Source of the DNA: Sinotaia quadrata
Lineage: Eukaryota; Mollusca; Gastropoda; Architaenioglossa; Viviparidae
Reading direction: 5' to 3'
Assembly: GCA_028829895.1 (NCBI GenBank)
Contig: CM054182.1
Span: 38,188,879 to 38,252,878 of the forward strand
Length of the DNA: 64,000 nt
The notes below the pieces were generated by a model. That model ran no database searches. It saw nothing but the letters and a program-made list of their open reading frames with translations, and was not told the origin of the DNA. Within the stretch, counting starts at the first letter, position 1. Every line of letters begins with the position of its first letter. The translations under genes and the position numbers were made by a program. This document shows positions 60,489 through 64,000 of this stretch, piece by piece.

Positions 60489-61635
60489 ACACTTTTGTGT
60501 CTACTAATGATTAAAGAGTGGTTCAAGACATTTAGGACAAACTTACTACAGGATTTGGTGACTTGGTTGCAATTATTTGCTGCACTGATGTGCCAACTGG
60601 TGCGCTCTCATTAATATTGGCCGGGTAGGGAGCTGGATTGAAAACCAGCCTGGCTTCTGTGGTAACATTGATCACTGCCTGGGTGGTGGAAGTCTTTGGC
60701 GTTGGATATCCACCGTCACTTACACTGATATTACACTGTCAACAATAATTATAACAGAAAGGCAATCATATTACACTGATATTACACTGTCAACAATAAT
60801 TATAACAGAAAGGCAATCATATTACACTAATACACTGTCAACAATAATTATAACTGAAAGGCAATCATATTACACTAATACACTGTCAACAATAATTATA
60901 ACTGAAAGGCAATCATATTACACTAATACACTGTCAACAATAATTATAACTGAAAGGCAATCATATTATGCTGATATTACACTGTCGACAACAATTATAA
61001 TTAAAAGGCAATCATATTACGCTGATATTACACTGTTGACAATAATTATAATTAAAAGGCAATCATATTACGCTGATATTACACTGTTGACAACAATTAT
61101 GATTAAAAGGCAATCATATTACGCTGATATTACACTGTTGACAATAATTATAATTAAAAGGCAATCATATTACGCTGATATTACACTGTCGACAACAATT
61201 ATAATTAAAAGGCAATCATATTACGCTGATATTACACTGTTGACAACAATTATAATTAAAAGGCAATCATGTCTATTTAATAGCAATGGCAACATATTTG
61301 TGATATCTAATATAATCTTTTAATAGTGGTAAAAATTAATCTATTTATTTTTAAATTATGTTATAATTAAAAGATATATTTAGATACATACATCTCCATT
61401 GTACAACATTTAATCTATAACACTGTGATTCTCATCAAAATGAATACTAACAATAAAACTAAAATATTAGAATACTGTGATATCTTAATTGTTATTATGG
61501 CAATTGGCCTACCGTGTACTGTGAATTTGTGAGAGATGCTGCAGTAGAAACAAACGTCAGCACACCAGTGAAAGGGTTCATGTAGAAAAGTCGCAAACAG
61601 TTTTGATCTCCAGTAAGAGTGTATATCAGATTATC
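27305..61635 (-). CDS. Large non-classical cadherin-family transmembrane protein, 5'-partial, 35 exons
   Basis: Thirty-five exons, each listed below, splice in one uninterrupted frame of 5,526 nt (1,841 residues plus TAG) with GT-AG introns. In order: about 15 cadherin-like repeats recognised by xDxGxPxx, VxVxVxRN.xPxF, (I/V)xE and VxAxDxD signatures; a juxtamembrane segment of roughly 130 residues; one transmembrane helix; and a tyrosine-rich tail of about 90 residues ending NPVYQRSV. Cadherins mediate calcium-dependent cell-cell or intracellular-loop contacts. Here most linkers lack DxNDN and most repeats lack LDRE, so calcium binding should be reduced or altered. Many N-x-S/T sequons indicate glycosylation. 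No EGF or laminin-G domain is seen, unlike Fat or CELSR. The layout recalls PCDH15/CDH23-like cadherins, but orthology is unproven. The signal peptide and N-terminal repeats are not in view. Expression control cannot be read. Confidence 0.93.
28294..28399 (-). CDS. Cadherin exon 34: cytoplasmic tail
   Basis: It starts with the third base of an Arg codon and ends in phase 0 at GTGAGG. It encodes YMKFLSGGGYNIYSQNYDNP and EFVEPPSFLREYETQ, rich in tyrosine. No catenin-binding motif of classical cadherins is seen. Confidence 0.92.
28853..29088 (-). repeat. Diverged tandem copies of the exon 33 donor junction
   Basis: On the - strand, downstream of the exon 33 donor, about five imperfect units of 35-45 bp repeat the exon end and splice site: TTCTGTCTAACCTGGAATAT then GTGAAAATGATG(G)CAAC on the + strand, for example at about 29030-29075 and 28880-28915. 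Confidence 0.75.
29089..29322 (-). CDS. Cadherin exon 33: end of juxtamembrane region and transmembrane helix
   Basis: It encodes LLSADQQDKITTLLGQSLAQ, a short stalk with KSYIWWMDDPW, then a single hydrophobic helix of about 24 residues (LVALAAIIILLCIVGIVVII core) and a FTYSR stop-transfer. The W-rich start of the helix resembles other cadherin transmembrane borders. Phases 2 and 2. Confidence 0.94.
29323..32476 (-). other. 3.1-kb intron, no exon recognised
   Basis: It contains a diverged 75-bp duplication (about 29430-29555, GGGATACTCAG...TTTACACAG), a TG-rich tract (30340-30520), a short (CA)n (about 30631-30650) and a longer (CA)n (31960-32026). Long open frames at 30120-30602 come from the TG tract and look non-coding. 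Confidence 0.6.
31960..32026. repeat. (CA)n microsatellite
   Basis: A run of CA repeats broken twice by ATAA. Confidence 0.95.
32477..32557 (-). CDS. Cadherin exon 32: juxtamembrane domain
   Basis: It encodes TDVIFVVAPANGSCVLFNVT then QPEIKD, with donor GTAAGT. The TDVIF strand followed by a loop and an acidic helix is what makes me compare the region with the membrane-adjacent (ferredoxin-like) domain of PCDH15/CDH23. Confidence 0.88.
33248..33343 (-). CDS. Cadherin exon 31: juxtamembrane domain
   Basis: It encodes SLQNSTGFIIIIETIEGKRT then IQDNNIITSTT, with acceptor TTGTACAG and donor GTAAGA. The beta-strand IIIIETI suits the proposed alpha/beta juxtamembrane fold. Confidence 0.88.
33891..33982 (-). 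CDS. Cadherin exon 30: last cadherin strand into juxtamembrane domain
   Basis: It encodes VALIDEVNRLILPIDAMSRA then EAVKQQEKIR. The first residues finish the last cadherin repeat. The amphipathic helix after PID opens the juxtamembrane domain. Phase 0 in, two bases out; donor GTAGGT. Confidence 0.88.
34178..34414 (-). repeat. 91-bp repeat containing copies of the exon 29 donor junction
   Basis: CAGCTAGTTACTGGATTTAC begins at 34178 and 34269. Both units and a third partial one, which abuts exon 29, contain GTTGATGGATACTCACACA. The last of these is the true donor context of exon 29. Confidence 0.85.
34415..34627 (-). CDS. Cadherin exon 29: canonical membrane-proximal cadherin repeat
   Basis: It encodes ATDADLGNNGTVDYVLDPS, the only canonical DADxGxNG motif in the window, then FRIELTTGVLYNTE, FEFKIIARDRGEPVLQTSSD. 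Phase 0 at both ends; donor GTGAGT. Confidence 0.94.
35272..35462 (-). CDS. Cadherin exon 28: canonical DVNDN linker
   Basis: It encodes TTIFVKILDVNDNKPLWKYP, with DVNDNKP at 35404-35424, the only classical calcium-binding linker seen here, followed by the A-strand region of the last repeat up to ESDIPIF. Confidence 0.94.
35830..36330. repeat. Two adjacent intronic minisatellites (about 30 bp and 40 bp)
   Basis: From 35830 to 36070 ACCAGTCAATAATTTTTACA then AGAAAGAG repeats. From 36075 to 36330 a 40-bp unit with AACATTTTAATAAGTATTAT follows about six times. Confidence 0.8.
36768..37188. repeat. 87-bp minisatellite (5 copies)
   Basis: TGGATCTCTGTGTACTACAT recurs at 36771, 36852, 36939, 37026 and 37113 with TAGGGGTGAAACATTGTG. 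The unit is a multiple of three, so two long frames run through it. They lack any recognised domain and oppose the host gene. Confidence 0.93.
37278..37445 (-). CDS. Cadherin exon 27: LDRE motif and RKKR site
   Basis: It encodes FGYKNCYLSLRKNLDREQDD, with the only LDRE calcium motif recognised here, then VDFRQTNRKKRQVTNATYN. RKKR (37309-37320) fits a furin-type R-x-K/R-R site in an inter-strand loop. Acceptor TTTTACAG, donor GTAAGT. Confidence 0.93.
37955..38140. repeat. About 30-bp diverged tandem repeat
   Basis: GAAATCATACAACCATGAGG then TCTAGAAAA recurs five to six times with drift, in the intron between exons 26 and 27. Confidence 0.65.
38310..38422 (-). CDS. Cadherin exon 26
   Basis: It encodes LRVQENTLNGTKIQVLNVAN then GEREIVCSILEEIPSK. 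VQEN with LNGTKI is the XEX-type start of a cadherin repeat. One base in and one out; donor GTGAGT. Confidence 0.9.
38941..39003. repeat. Imperfect (TG)n microsatellite
   Basis: TG repeats broken by GGGAGT and GCATGTGTAT. Confidence 0.9.
39430..40178 (-). repeat. Minisatellite of about 47-60 bp made of the exon 25 donor junction
   Basis: About 13 units repeat, on the + strand, CTTACTAATAGACTG-CTGGGTA with an AGTCAAA/AGTCAGAC spacer. The exon 25 edge itself reads CACTTACTAATAGACTGGCT then GGGTAAA, where CTTAC is the donor GTAAG. Proximal units keep ACTTAC. Distal ones read ACATAC. Confidence 0.92.
40179..40300 (-). CDS. Cadherin exon 25
   Basis: It encodes FDVRVRDRSWQPKEDITTVS then ITVLPTGSIESVLGFTQPVY. 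The linker after VSITV has no DxNDN and no RN motif. It is the first exon in transcript order to leave phase 0 (two bases out). Confidence 0.9.
40696..40830 (-). CDS. Cadherin exon 24
   Basis: It encodes TPNALFDYSFVNPDNSNARY then FQIDSLGSISKRINI, the middle strands of a repeat (FxIDxxGxIxxxxx). Phase 0 at both ends; acceptor TATTTCAG, donor GTAAGC. Confidence 0.9.
40831..43314 (-). other. 2.5-kb intron with two tandem arrays
   Basis: No exon was recognised. A loose TTAGATCTATATTATCTTAG repeat lies at about 41560-41720. A 53-bp minisatellite at 42804-43095 repeats ATGAAGAACGTTTGTAAATA then GTGCCCAAAACAGAATTAA about five times. Confidence 0.65.
42804..43095. repeat. 53-bp minisatellite (about 5 copies)
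   Basis: Units start near 42804, 42857, 42909, 42963 and 43016. The last one or two are diverged. Confidence 0.88.
43315..43518 (-). CDS. Cadherin exon 23
   Basis: It encodes LVVVAADQSVTPKSSSATVD then IFIQRNDYGPHFINEPYSY. The linker IQRNDYGPHF replaces DxNDNxPxF. It ends LTLSALDEDVNNALNMG with a DxD motif. Phase 0 at both ends. Confidence 0.93.
43840..44240. repeat. Diverged tandem repeat of about 50 bp
   Basis: CTGAACATTTCTCTAAGTGT then TCTTGAGG/CAGATTAATCCTG recurs about eight times. Unlike other arrays nearby I see no match to an exon edge. Confidence 0.75.
44607..44762 (-). CDS. Cadherin exon 22
   Basis: It encodes SPSGRLTYSIKTVTNLSPTN, FFIISPTTGEIILARDL and ends APNHVM. FxIxxxTGEI is the central cadherin-repeat motif. 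The LDRE position reads ARDL. Phase 0 at both ends. Confidence 0.93.
45028..45216 (-). CDS. Cadherin exon 21
   Basis: It encodes FRVEATDNRLAPGISRTNVR then VNVIRNPNAPAFLQSLYNVT and ISEYLP, VSAVDADAAS. The linker is IRNPNAPAF. Phase 0 at both ends; donor GTAAGT. Confidence 0.94.
45730..45849 (-). CDS. Cadherin exon 20
   Basis: It encodes DSVSYSIVRDNQDALFFNID then DNGVITLQRSVIDD. FFNIDDNGVITL is the central repeat motif. The LDRE position reads VIDD. Phase 0 at both ends; donor GTAAAG. Confidence 0.92.
46094..46282 (-). CDS. Cadherin exon 19
   Basis: It encodes IQVQARDNGIPALENQGTVT then AIVNVARNPNVPVFGNSSY and TISEEFP, VHAVDADN. The linker is ARNPNVPVF. Phase 0 at both ends. Confidence 0.95.
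46400..46440. repeat. (CT)n microsatellite
   Basis: About 16 CT units followed by CTGTCTGTCT. Confidence 0.95.
46614..46760 (-). CDS. Cadherin exon 18
   Basis: It encodes GEAGRLTYSIVPAGSNPNSV, FYINPTNGDLSVKQNLVLD and ends RPNTKYT. The LDRE position reads VLDR. Phase 0 at both ends. Confidence 0.93.
46761..48035 (-). other. 1.3-kb intron, nothing recognised
   Basis: AT-rich sequence with no coding signal. A loose repeat near 47690-47900 (GGTCAAG...ATGATGCTCAAATTTTCATT) is present twice. Confidence 0.55.
48036..48218 (-). CDS. Cadherin exon 17
   Basis: It encodes IRIAGFRLSDPNTKVYGYQT, VNVNRNPTQPVFVRNTFTF and FNITESQRLGEPFGSVTAVD. The linker is NRNPTQPVF. Phase 0 at both ends; donor GTAAGT. 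Confidence 0.94.
48646..48774 (-). CDS. Cadherin exon 16
   Basis: It encodes QTLGYAIEGDGQAPDYFAIN then STTGEIFLKRSLTDDSTRA. The LDRE position reads LTDD. The donor is the weaker GTGCGT. Phase 0 at both ends. Confidence 0.93.
48765..49030 (-). repeat. Tandem copies of the exon 16 acceptor junction
   Basis: On the + strand CAATAGTATATCCCAGTGTT then TGCTGTAAATA recurs four to five times. The true exon edge reads CAATAGCATATCCCAGTGTT then TG|CTGTAAATATAG. Each unit carries the acceptor CAG and the first exon codons. Confidence 0.92.
49730..49906 (-). CDS. Cadherin exon 15
   Basis: It encodes FTVEVSDNGIPPLSARTSVT then VTVTQPISFRPDFSVSLPEN. The linker TQPISFRPDF has neither DxNDN nor RN. The XEX motif is PEN. 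Phase 0 at both ends; donor GTATGT. Confidence 0.93.
50501..50632 (-). CDS. Cadherin exon 14
   Basis: It encodes ITRNGQITHRIVEDSARRLF then NINSSSGEIYTVRSMQG. Central motif FNINSSSGEIY. No LDRE equivalent. Phase 0 at both ends. Confidence 0.92.
50633..52336 (-). other. 1.7-kb intron with several minisatellites
   Basis: A roughly 30-bp repeat (AAATCACTCTATGCTAGGTA, 51180-51480), CACATGTACC/ACACATATACC repeats (51610-51700), a 43-bp array (51806-51978), and a diverged copy of the exon 13 edge next to it (52264-52312). No exon recognised. Confidence 0.65.
51806..51978. repeat. 43-bp minisatellite (4 copies)
   Basis: AAGTAAAACAAGAATAGAAA recurs at 51806, 51848, 51891 and 51934, almost identical. 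Confidence 0.93.
52337..52522 (-). CDS. Cadherin exon 13
   Basis: It encodes LYIRAQDSSATPRTSTVTMT then VNVIRNTAPYFPNLGNSNF and ITIKGSDNDSP. The linker is IRNTAPYF, one residue shorter than its neighbours. Phase 0 at both ends; donor GTAAGT. Confidence 0.94.
52800..52937 (-). CDS. Cadherin exon 12
   Basis: It encodes APENIIIYSLTNASNSNQYF then NIDPYTGTVTTSRRLSSDT. Central motif FNIDPYTGTV. Phase 0 at both ends; donor GTAAGT. Confidence 0.93.
53150..53570. repeat. About 36-bp diverged minisatellite
   Basis: GTGGTGACAAAGAGAAAAAT then ATACCTGGATATATT recurs six or more times. - strand frames through it are low-complexity artefacts. Confidence 0.75.
54072..54257 (-). CDS. Cadherin exon 11
   Basis: It encodes MLAEAYDSAVPDEVVTEAIT then VSVSRNNYDPRFEMANYTA and VKAIDSDPQ. 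The linker is SRNNYDPRF. The Met is internal, not a start. Phase 0 at both ends; donor GTATTT. Confidence 0.93.
54400..54540. repeat. About 60-bp tandem duplication
   Basis: ATATCAAGACAGTGACAAAC then TTTTCAAGAGGTTTGGAAA occurs twice next to the exon 10 donor. Confidence 0.8.
54542..54667 (-). CDS. Cadherin exon 10
   Basis: It encodes GSIMYRLKPFKNAGTYFSLS then QTGALTLITPLTQDTEHP. Central motif FSLSQTGALTL. Phase 0 at both ends; donor GTGAGT. Confidence 0.92.
55247..55311. repeat. (CA)n microsatellite
   Basis: An uninterrupted run of about 32 CA units. Confidence 0.97.
55430..55620. repeat. About 68-bp diverged tandem repeat
   Basis: GAAAATGTTGTCATATCAAA and ACAAAACTCTTTGTG recur two to three times just 3' of exon 9 on the - strand. 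Confidence 0.7.
55645..55956 (-). CDS. Cadherin exon 9: fused two-part exon
   Basis: It encodes DKLRYFSLSTNDSILRTFYV, DGSIILLRPLKSSDN, FSVRVTDDRPSFPKTDDAQ, ITINHTSGPPVFRNTPYN and VTALDPNLI. It holds both halves that all neighbouring repeats split between two exons, so an intron is absent here. The linker NHTSGPPVF lacks RN. Phase 0 at both ends. Confidence 0.94.
55970..56350. repeat. Diverged 25-35-bp tandem repeat
   Basis: ACACCACTTAATTATATTTA then GATA/GACA recurs about twelve times in the intron between exons 8 and 9. Confidence 0.75.
56849..57031 (-). CDS. Cadherin exon 8
   Basis: It encodes VRVRGYDTAYPNNFVEGSLN then INVNRNANPPIFSSKDITF and LTARDTDG. The linker is NRNANPPIF. Phase 0 at both ends; donor GTAGGT. 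Confidence 0.94.
57415..57559 (-). repeat. Decayed copy of the exon 7 donor junction
   Basis: The exon 7 edge on the + strand reads TATGCTGAGAGAAAACTTAC|TGTGTAGTTTCCAGTCCCTG. At about 57411-57447 TGTGCTGAAAGAATACTTGC then TGTGAAGTTTCCAGTTTCTG repeats it, including a decayed donor. Confidence 0.75.
57560..57688 (-). CDS. Cadherin exon 7
   Basis: It encodes GQFVCEIRGDYPATLFFAVD then PINCSISVIRQPSLDPAG. Its two Cys (FVCEI and INCSI) sit on neighbouring strands and could form a disulfide. Phase 0 at both ends; donor GTAAGT. Confidence 0.92.
58074..58259 (-). CDS. Cadherin exon 6
   Basis: It encodes ILVNITDDGNPPKQQIATIT then VIVPRDQFKPTFSNLPNTV and ISETSTPG, LQDNDKQ. The linker is PRDQFKPTF. Phase 0 at both ends; donor GTTTGT, weaker than most. 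Confidence 0.92.
58737..58865 (-). CDS. Cadherin exon 5
   Basis: It encodes KTLTCSIAGNAKALEYFKID then SRTCVLTMIKNLTSDPDK. As in exon 7, two Cys occur at TCSI and RTCVL, at matching places. Phase 0 at both ends; donor GTTATT is non-consensus. Confidence 0.9.
59290..59400. repeat. (GT)n microsatellite
   Basis: About 37 GT units broken once by TTTG, then GCGT/GCAT variants to 59400. Confidence 0.95.
59658..59834 (-). CDS. Cadherin exon 4
   Basis: It encodes VRIEAFDSAYPTLRSSANLI then VSVSRNINPPNNASAILTV and VPETSNPG, VVNATDPDS. The linker is SRNINPPN. Phase 0 at both ends; donor GTGAGT. Confidence 0.94.
59871..59938. repeat. (CT)n(CA)n compound microsatellite
   Basis: CT units flow into CA units with one AAAC break. 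Another (CA)n is at 60451-60490. Confidence 0.95.
60240..60368 (-). CDS. Cadherin exon 3
   Basis: It encodes GSIVYTIVGDYPAPSFFTIN then NSTGVVTISRDLRLDDLK. Central motif FFTINNSTGVV. Phase 0 at both ends; acceptor TTCATTAG, donor GTAGCA. Confidence 0.92.
60547..60735 (-). CDS. Cadherin exon 2
   Basis: It encodes CNISVSDGGYPTPKTSTTQA then VINVTTEARLVFNPAPYPA and INESAPVGTSVQ. The linker TTEARLVFNPAPY is longer and matches neither DxNDN nor RN. The first Cys could pair with the Cys of exon 1. Phase 0 at both ends. Confidence 0.92.
60718..61268 (-). repeat. Minisatellite of about 48-51 bp made of the exon 2 acceptor junction
   Basis: About 11 units repeat, on the + strand, CTGATATTACACTGTCAACA then ATAATTATAA and AAGGCAATCAT. 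The exon 2 edge is CTGATATTACA|CTGTCAACAATAATTATAAC. Every unit thus contains the acceptor CAG and the first exon codons. Confidence 0.94.
61513..61635 (-). CDS. Cadherin exon 1 of the visible part
   Basis: It encodes DNLIYTLTGDQNCLRLFYMN then PFTGVLTFVSTAASLT. This is the middle of a repeat, so at least one more exon must lie upstream. Acceptor CTTTGCAG, donor GTAGGC; phase 0 at both ends. Confidence 0.9.
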
Positions 61636-62329
61636 CTGCAAAGCAAAAAAATGACATTGTGTCACAGTAAATTTGCCTATTCCTATTTTAAAACTTAATT
61701 GTTATATAAATTGTTAAATTGTCAAAGTAACCCAACCTTGAGCACTCCTTGTGATGATATTTTTGAATTGGAGTGTAAACAAGTCTGGTGGAGAATATGC
61801 TAGAATATTGCTGATGCAGTCCAAACCAGTTACAATTGGATAAGTAGTTTTTATGACTAATAGTCTCACTTTTTCATAATTTTATCCAATGGGGATGGAC
61901 TGGAAGTTTCTTTGGTGAAGGAGTACTCTATTCTATCACTAAGAATTTAAACATAACTCGAGTCCGGTCATAAAGGCGATCATTAGCTTATGGTAAGTTA
62001 AGTGACTGATAAAAGAAGAATGGACTTAGAATATTTTGTACATGTTTGTTATTGATCTATGATTTGAATTAAAAATGCTTATGTAATTGAACCATTATTT
62101 CTATGTTCACTAATTTGATTACATTGTACATTATACTTGTGAATTTTGATTGATGCTATATTTCTTATGCTGTGTGTGTATTGGGTTAATGAAACTGTTG
62201 CAAGATTTGTAAGTTGAGAATGTTTGTAAAAGAGAAAGGAGTTTAGAGGTGAAATATGCCTTAAATTCAGTGCTGTCTTAATTTGACTTTTGCAGAGCAG
62301 AGCAAGCCTTTTGTCACTTCACGCTACAG
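61636..62329. other. No exon recognised
   Basis: Expected to be intron of the cadherin gene on the - strand. I see no further cadherin-like exon between here and 64000. Confidence 0.5.
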
Positions 62330-63303
62330 TGACTACTGTACTCTACTTGAATTCGTTGGGGTGTGCATCTAGCATTGTTGTCATCTTATCAGTAAATCAT
62401 GTTGCTGTAAGTTGATTCCCATGAATTCCATTTGAGAGCCATTACAGCAGAGATCTGTGGCCTGAATTTGGTCTCGAGAATTCATGAAGATTATTGTGAA
62501 CATTCCTCCTGGAGTGTTGAGTAAATGCACAAAAAACTTCAAGAACATTCATATGCCTGATAGTGCATGTGAAATTGAGGACAATTCTGAATGGCGTGCT
62601 TGGAGAGTGTGTGAAGATTTTGGAACAGTTGTGTAATATGCCTCTAGGAGGGACATATGAAGCCTTGCCTAGATTGAAAAGCAGTGACTTGTTGCAAACC
62701 ACATGATTGTGAATGTGTGCCAGATGACAGCTGCCATTTATGAACAGGTTATATGCAAAATACTTTAACTATTACTCTAAAACTCCACTCTCATTTCTGT
62801 GATGATATCCATGAACTTGATTATATATTTATGTTATTGACTGCTTTGTCTATACTAGGATAAACTGAATGATTGTCTAGCATTAATCGGACATTATTAA
62901 GTGATGTAAATGTCAATTCTCTTTGATTTTATTCAGGTTATATATCTAATTGTTAAATTTATTGACCTTCTTACACATATTGATAACCATATGTTGTAAA
63001 AAGTGGGTGGATGGGGGCTTGCTAAATACAGATTAAAGACATATTTGTCTTCTCCTTTAGTAAGAATTTTCCACCTACAGAAATATTGTATGATGGTAAA
63101 TGTTTGTTTTTAATGTTGTGGAAGAGATAAAATGTTTACAACACCTGCATATCCAACAAGTGAGAGAGACGAGTGGTATCTTCTGGAGAATTATTAATAA
63201 CATAAATTAAGATTCTCATCACTTGTAATTAGTTATGGATGATTAATTAATAATAATAATAATAATAATTATAACCATTAACTAGGTGGTGTTGGCATCA
63301 CAG
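62330..63303 (+). mobile_element. Unclassified interspersed repeat, copy B
   Basis: Aligns to the reverse complement of 6703-8260 from GAATTCGTT (about 62350) to the (TAA)n tract and final CACAG (63303). It holds one unit (62603-62692) of the segment expanded eightfold in copy A, and carries about 90 bp (about 63105-63195) absent from A. No intact open frame was recognised. Confidence 0.75.
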
Positions 63304-63364
63304 AAATCTTTTGATGTTATGTATTCCAGAGTTGTGAGTGTACTAAATCCTAAACTTTTGTGTT

Positions 63365-63520
63365 TGTGTAGGAAGTGTCTATGTATGTGTATGATGTCTC
63401 TTTATGTATGGTGTCTCTATGTATGTGTATGATGTGTCTATGCATGTGTATGATGTCTATATGTATGTGTATAATGTGTCTATGTATGTGTATGATGTCT
63501 CTATGTGTGTGTTTTTATAT
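63365..63520. repeat. TATG/TGTC-rich low-complexity tract
   Basis: GATGTCTCTATGTATGTGTA recurs with variation. Short cysteine/methionine-rich open frames here are artefacts. A (TG)n run follows at about 63779-63802. Confidence 0.75.
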
Positions 63521-63857
63521 ATGTGCGAATTTGGACTTCACCGAGATAGTAAATCAGACTAACTTGTATATCCACAATTTGAAATATCTGTGTGAATTAT
63601 TTATATGCACCATAAGTTCTAATTTATTAAATATCTTTTAAATTCTATGTCTGTGTGTGTGTGTATGTATATGTGATATCTTGAATAAGTTTACACATGT
63701 ATATGGGTCTAAATGTGTGTTAGCTTGTGGGTATGTGTGTTTGCATGCCTGTAAATGAGTTGAAATGCATATTGGTTTATGTGTGTGTGTGTGTGTGTGT
63801 GTATGACTATATTTGCAAATCATGCAAATTTACTTGCATGTTTTAAATTCTATGTGT

Positions 63858-64000
63858 GTATTGGCATGACAGTATGAGTTTACATGTGTGTAATGGCATG
63901 ACAGTATGAGTTTACATGTGTGTAATGGCATGACAGTATGAGTTTACATGTGTGTAATGGCATGACAGTATGAGTTTACATGTGTGTAATGGCATGACAG
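63858..64000. repeat. 32-bp minisatellite running off the window
   Basis: GGCATGACAGTATGAGTTTA then CATGTGTGTAAT recurs every 32 bp at 63863, 63895, 63927 and 63959 and is cut by the window end. Confidence 0.93.

Noticed and set aside
62442..62702. 86-residue - strand open frame as a further upstream cadherin exon
   Set aside because: No cadherin motif; the region aligns with the interspersed repeat at 6703-8260.

Overview
This is a eukaryotic, metazoan genomic window. It is AT-rich, its genes are split into many short exons by 0.3-4 kb introns with GT-AG ends, and tandem repeats and CA/TG microsatellites are dense. The secreted trypsin-like protease, the long cadherin-family gene and the repeat-rich introns suggest an invertebrate, most likely a mollusc or another lophotrochozoan. 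That placement is inference from style, not proof.

Layout. (1) Positions 1-11819, + strand: the 3' five coding exons of an S1-family serine protease with complete catalytic triad, ending at a TGA. Its first exon(s), with the signal peptide, lie before the window. Its introns hold several minisatellites, one copy of an unclassified interspersed repeat (about 6703-8260) and a mariner-type MITE (8940-9163). (2) 11820-27225: intergenic DNA with minisatellites, a decayed 5'-truncated non-LTR retrotransposon (19847-21779, 10-bp target duplication), a roughly 80-bp second fragment of the same family (about 18451-18533), and a short GC- and CpG-rich island (about 18690-18860). (3) 27305-61635, - strand: 35 consecutive exons of one large cadherin-superfamily transmembrane gene. 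They join in one open frame of 1,841 residues plus stop. The N-terminus is missing and should lie beyond 61635 or beyond the window. (4) 61636-64000: no recognised exon, but a second copy of the interspersed repeat (about 62330-63303), inverted relative to the first.

The cadherin product has about 15 cadherin-like repeats, a juxtamembrane region placed like the membrane-adjacent domain of PCDH15/CDH23-type cadherins, one transmembrane helix and a tyrosine-rich cytoplasmic tail of about 90 residues with an NPVY motif near its end. Nearly all inter-repeat linkers lack the calcium-binding DxNDNxPxF motif and commonly carry xRNxxxPxF instead. Only the membrane-proximal repeats keep canonical LDRE, DVNDN and DADxGxNG motifs. 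Exon structure changes at almost the same place: distal repeats use symmetric phase-0 exon pairs, proximal ones use mixed phases.

The most unusual pattern is that many intronic tandem arrays are copies of the neighbouring exon edge with its splice site. I see this at seven splice junctions and at the stop codon of the cadherin gene, and at one donor of the protease gene. The arrays therefore carry decoy splice sites. Separately, an 89-bp array in the first interspersed-repeat copy is an expansion of a segment that is single-copy in the second.
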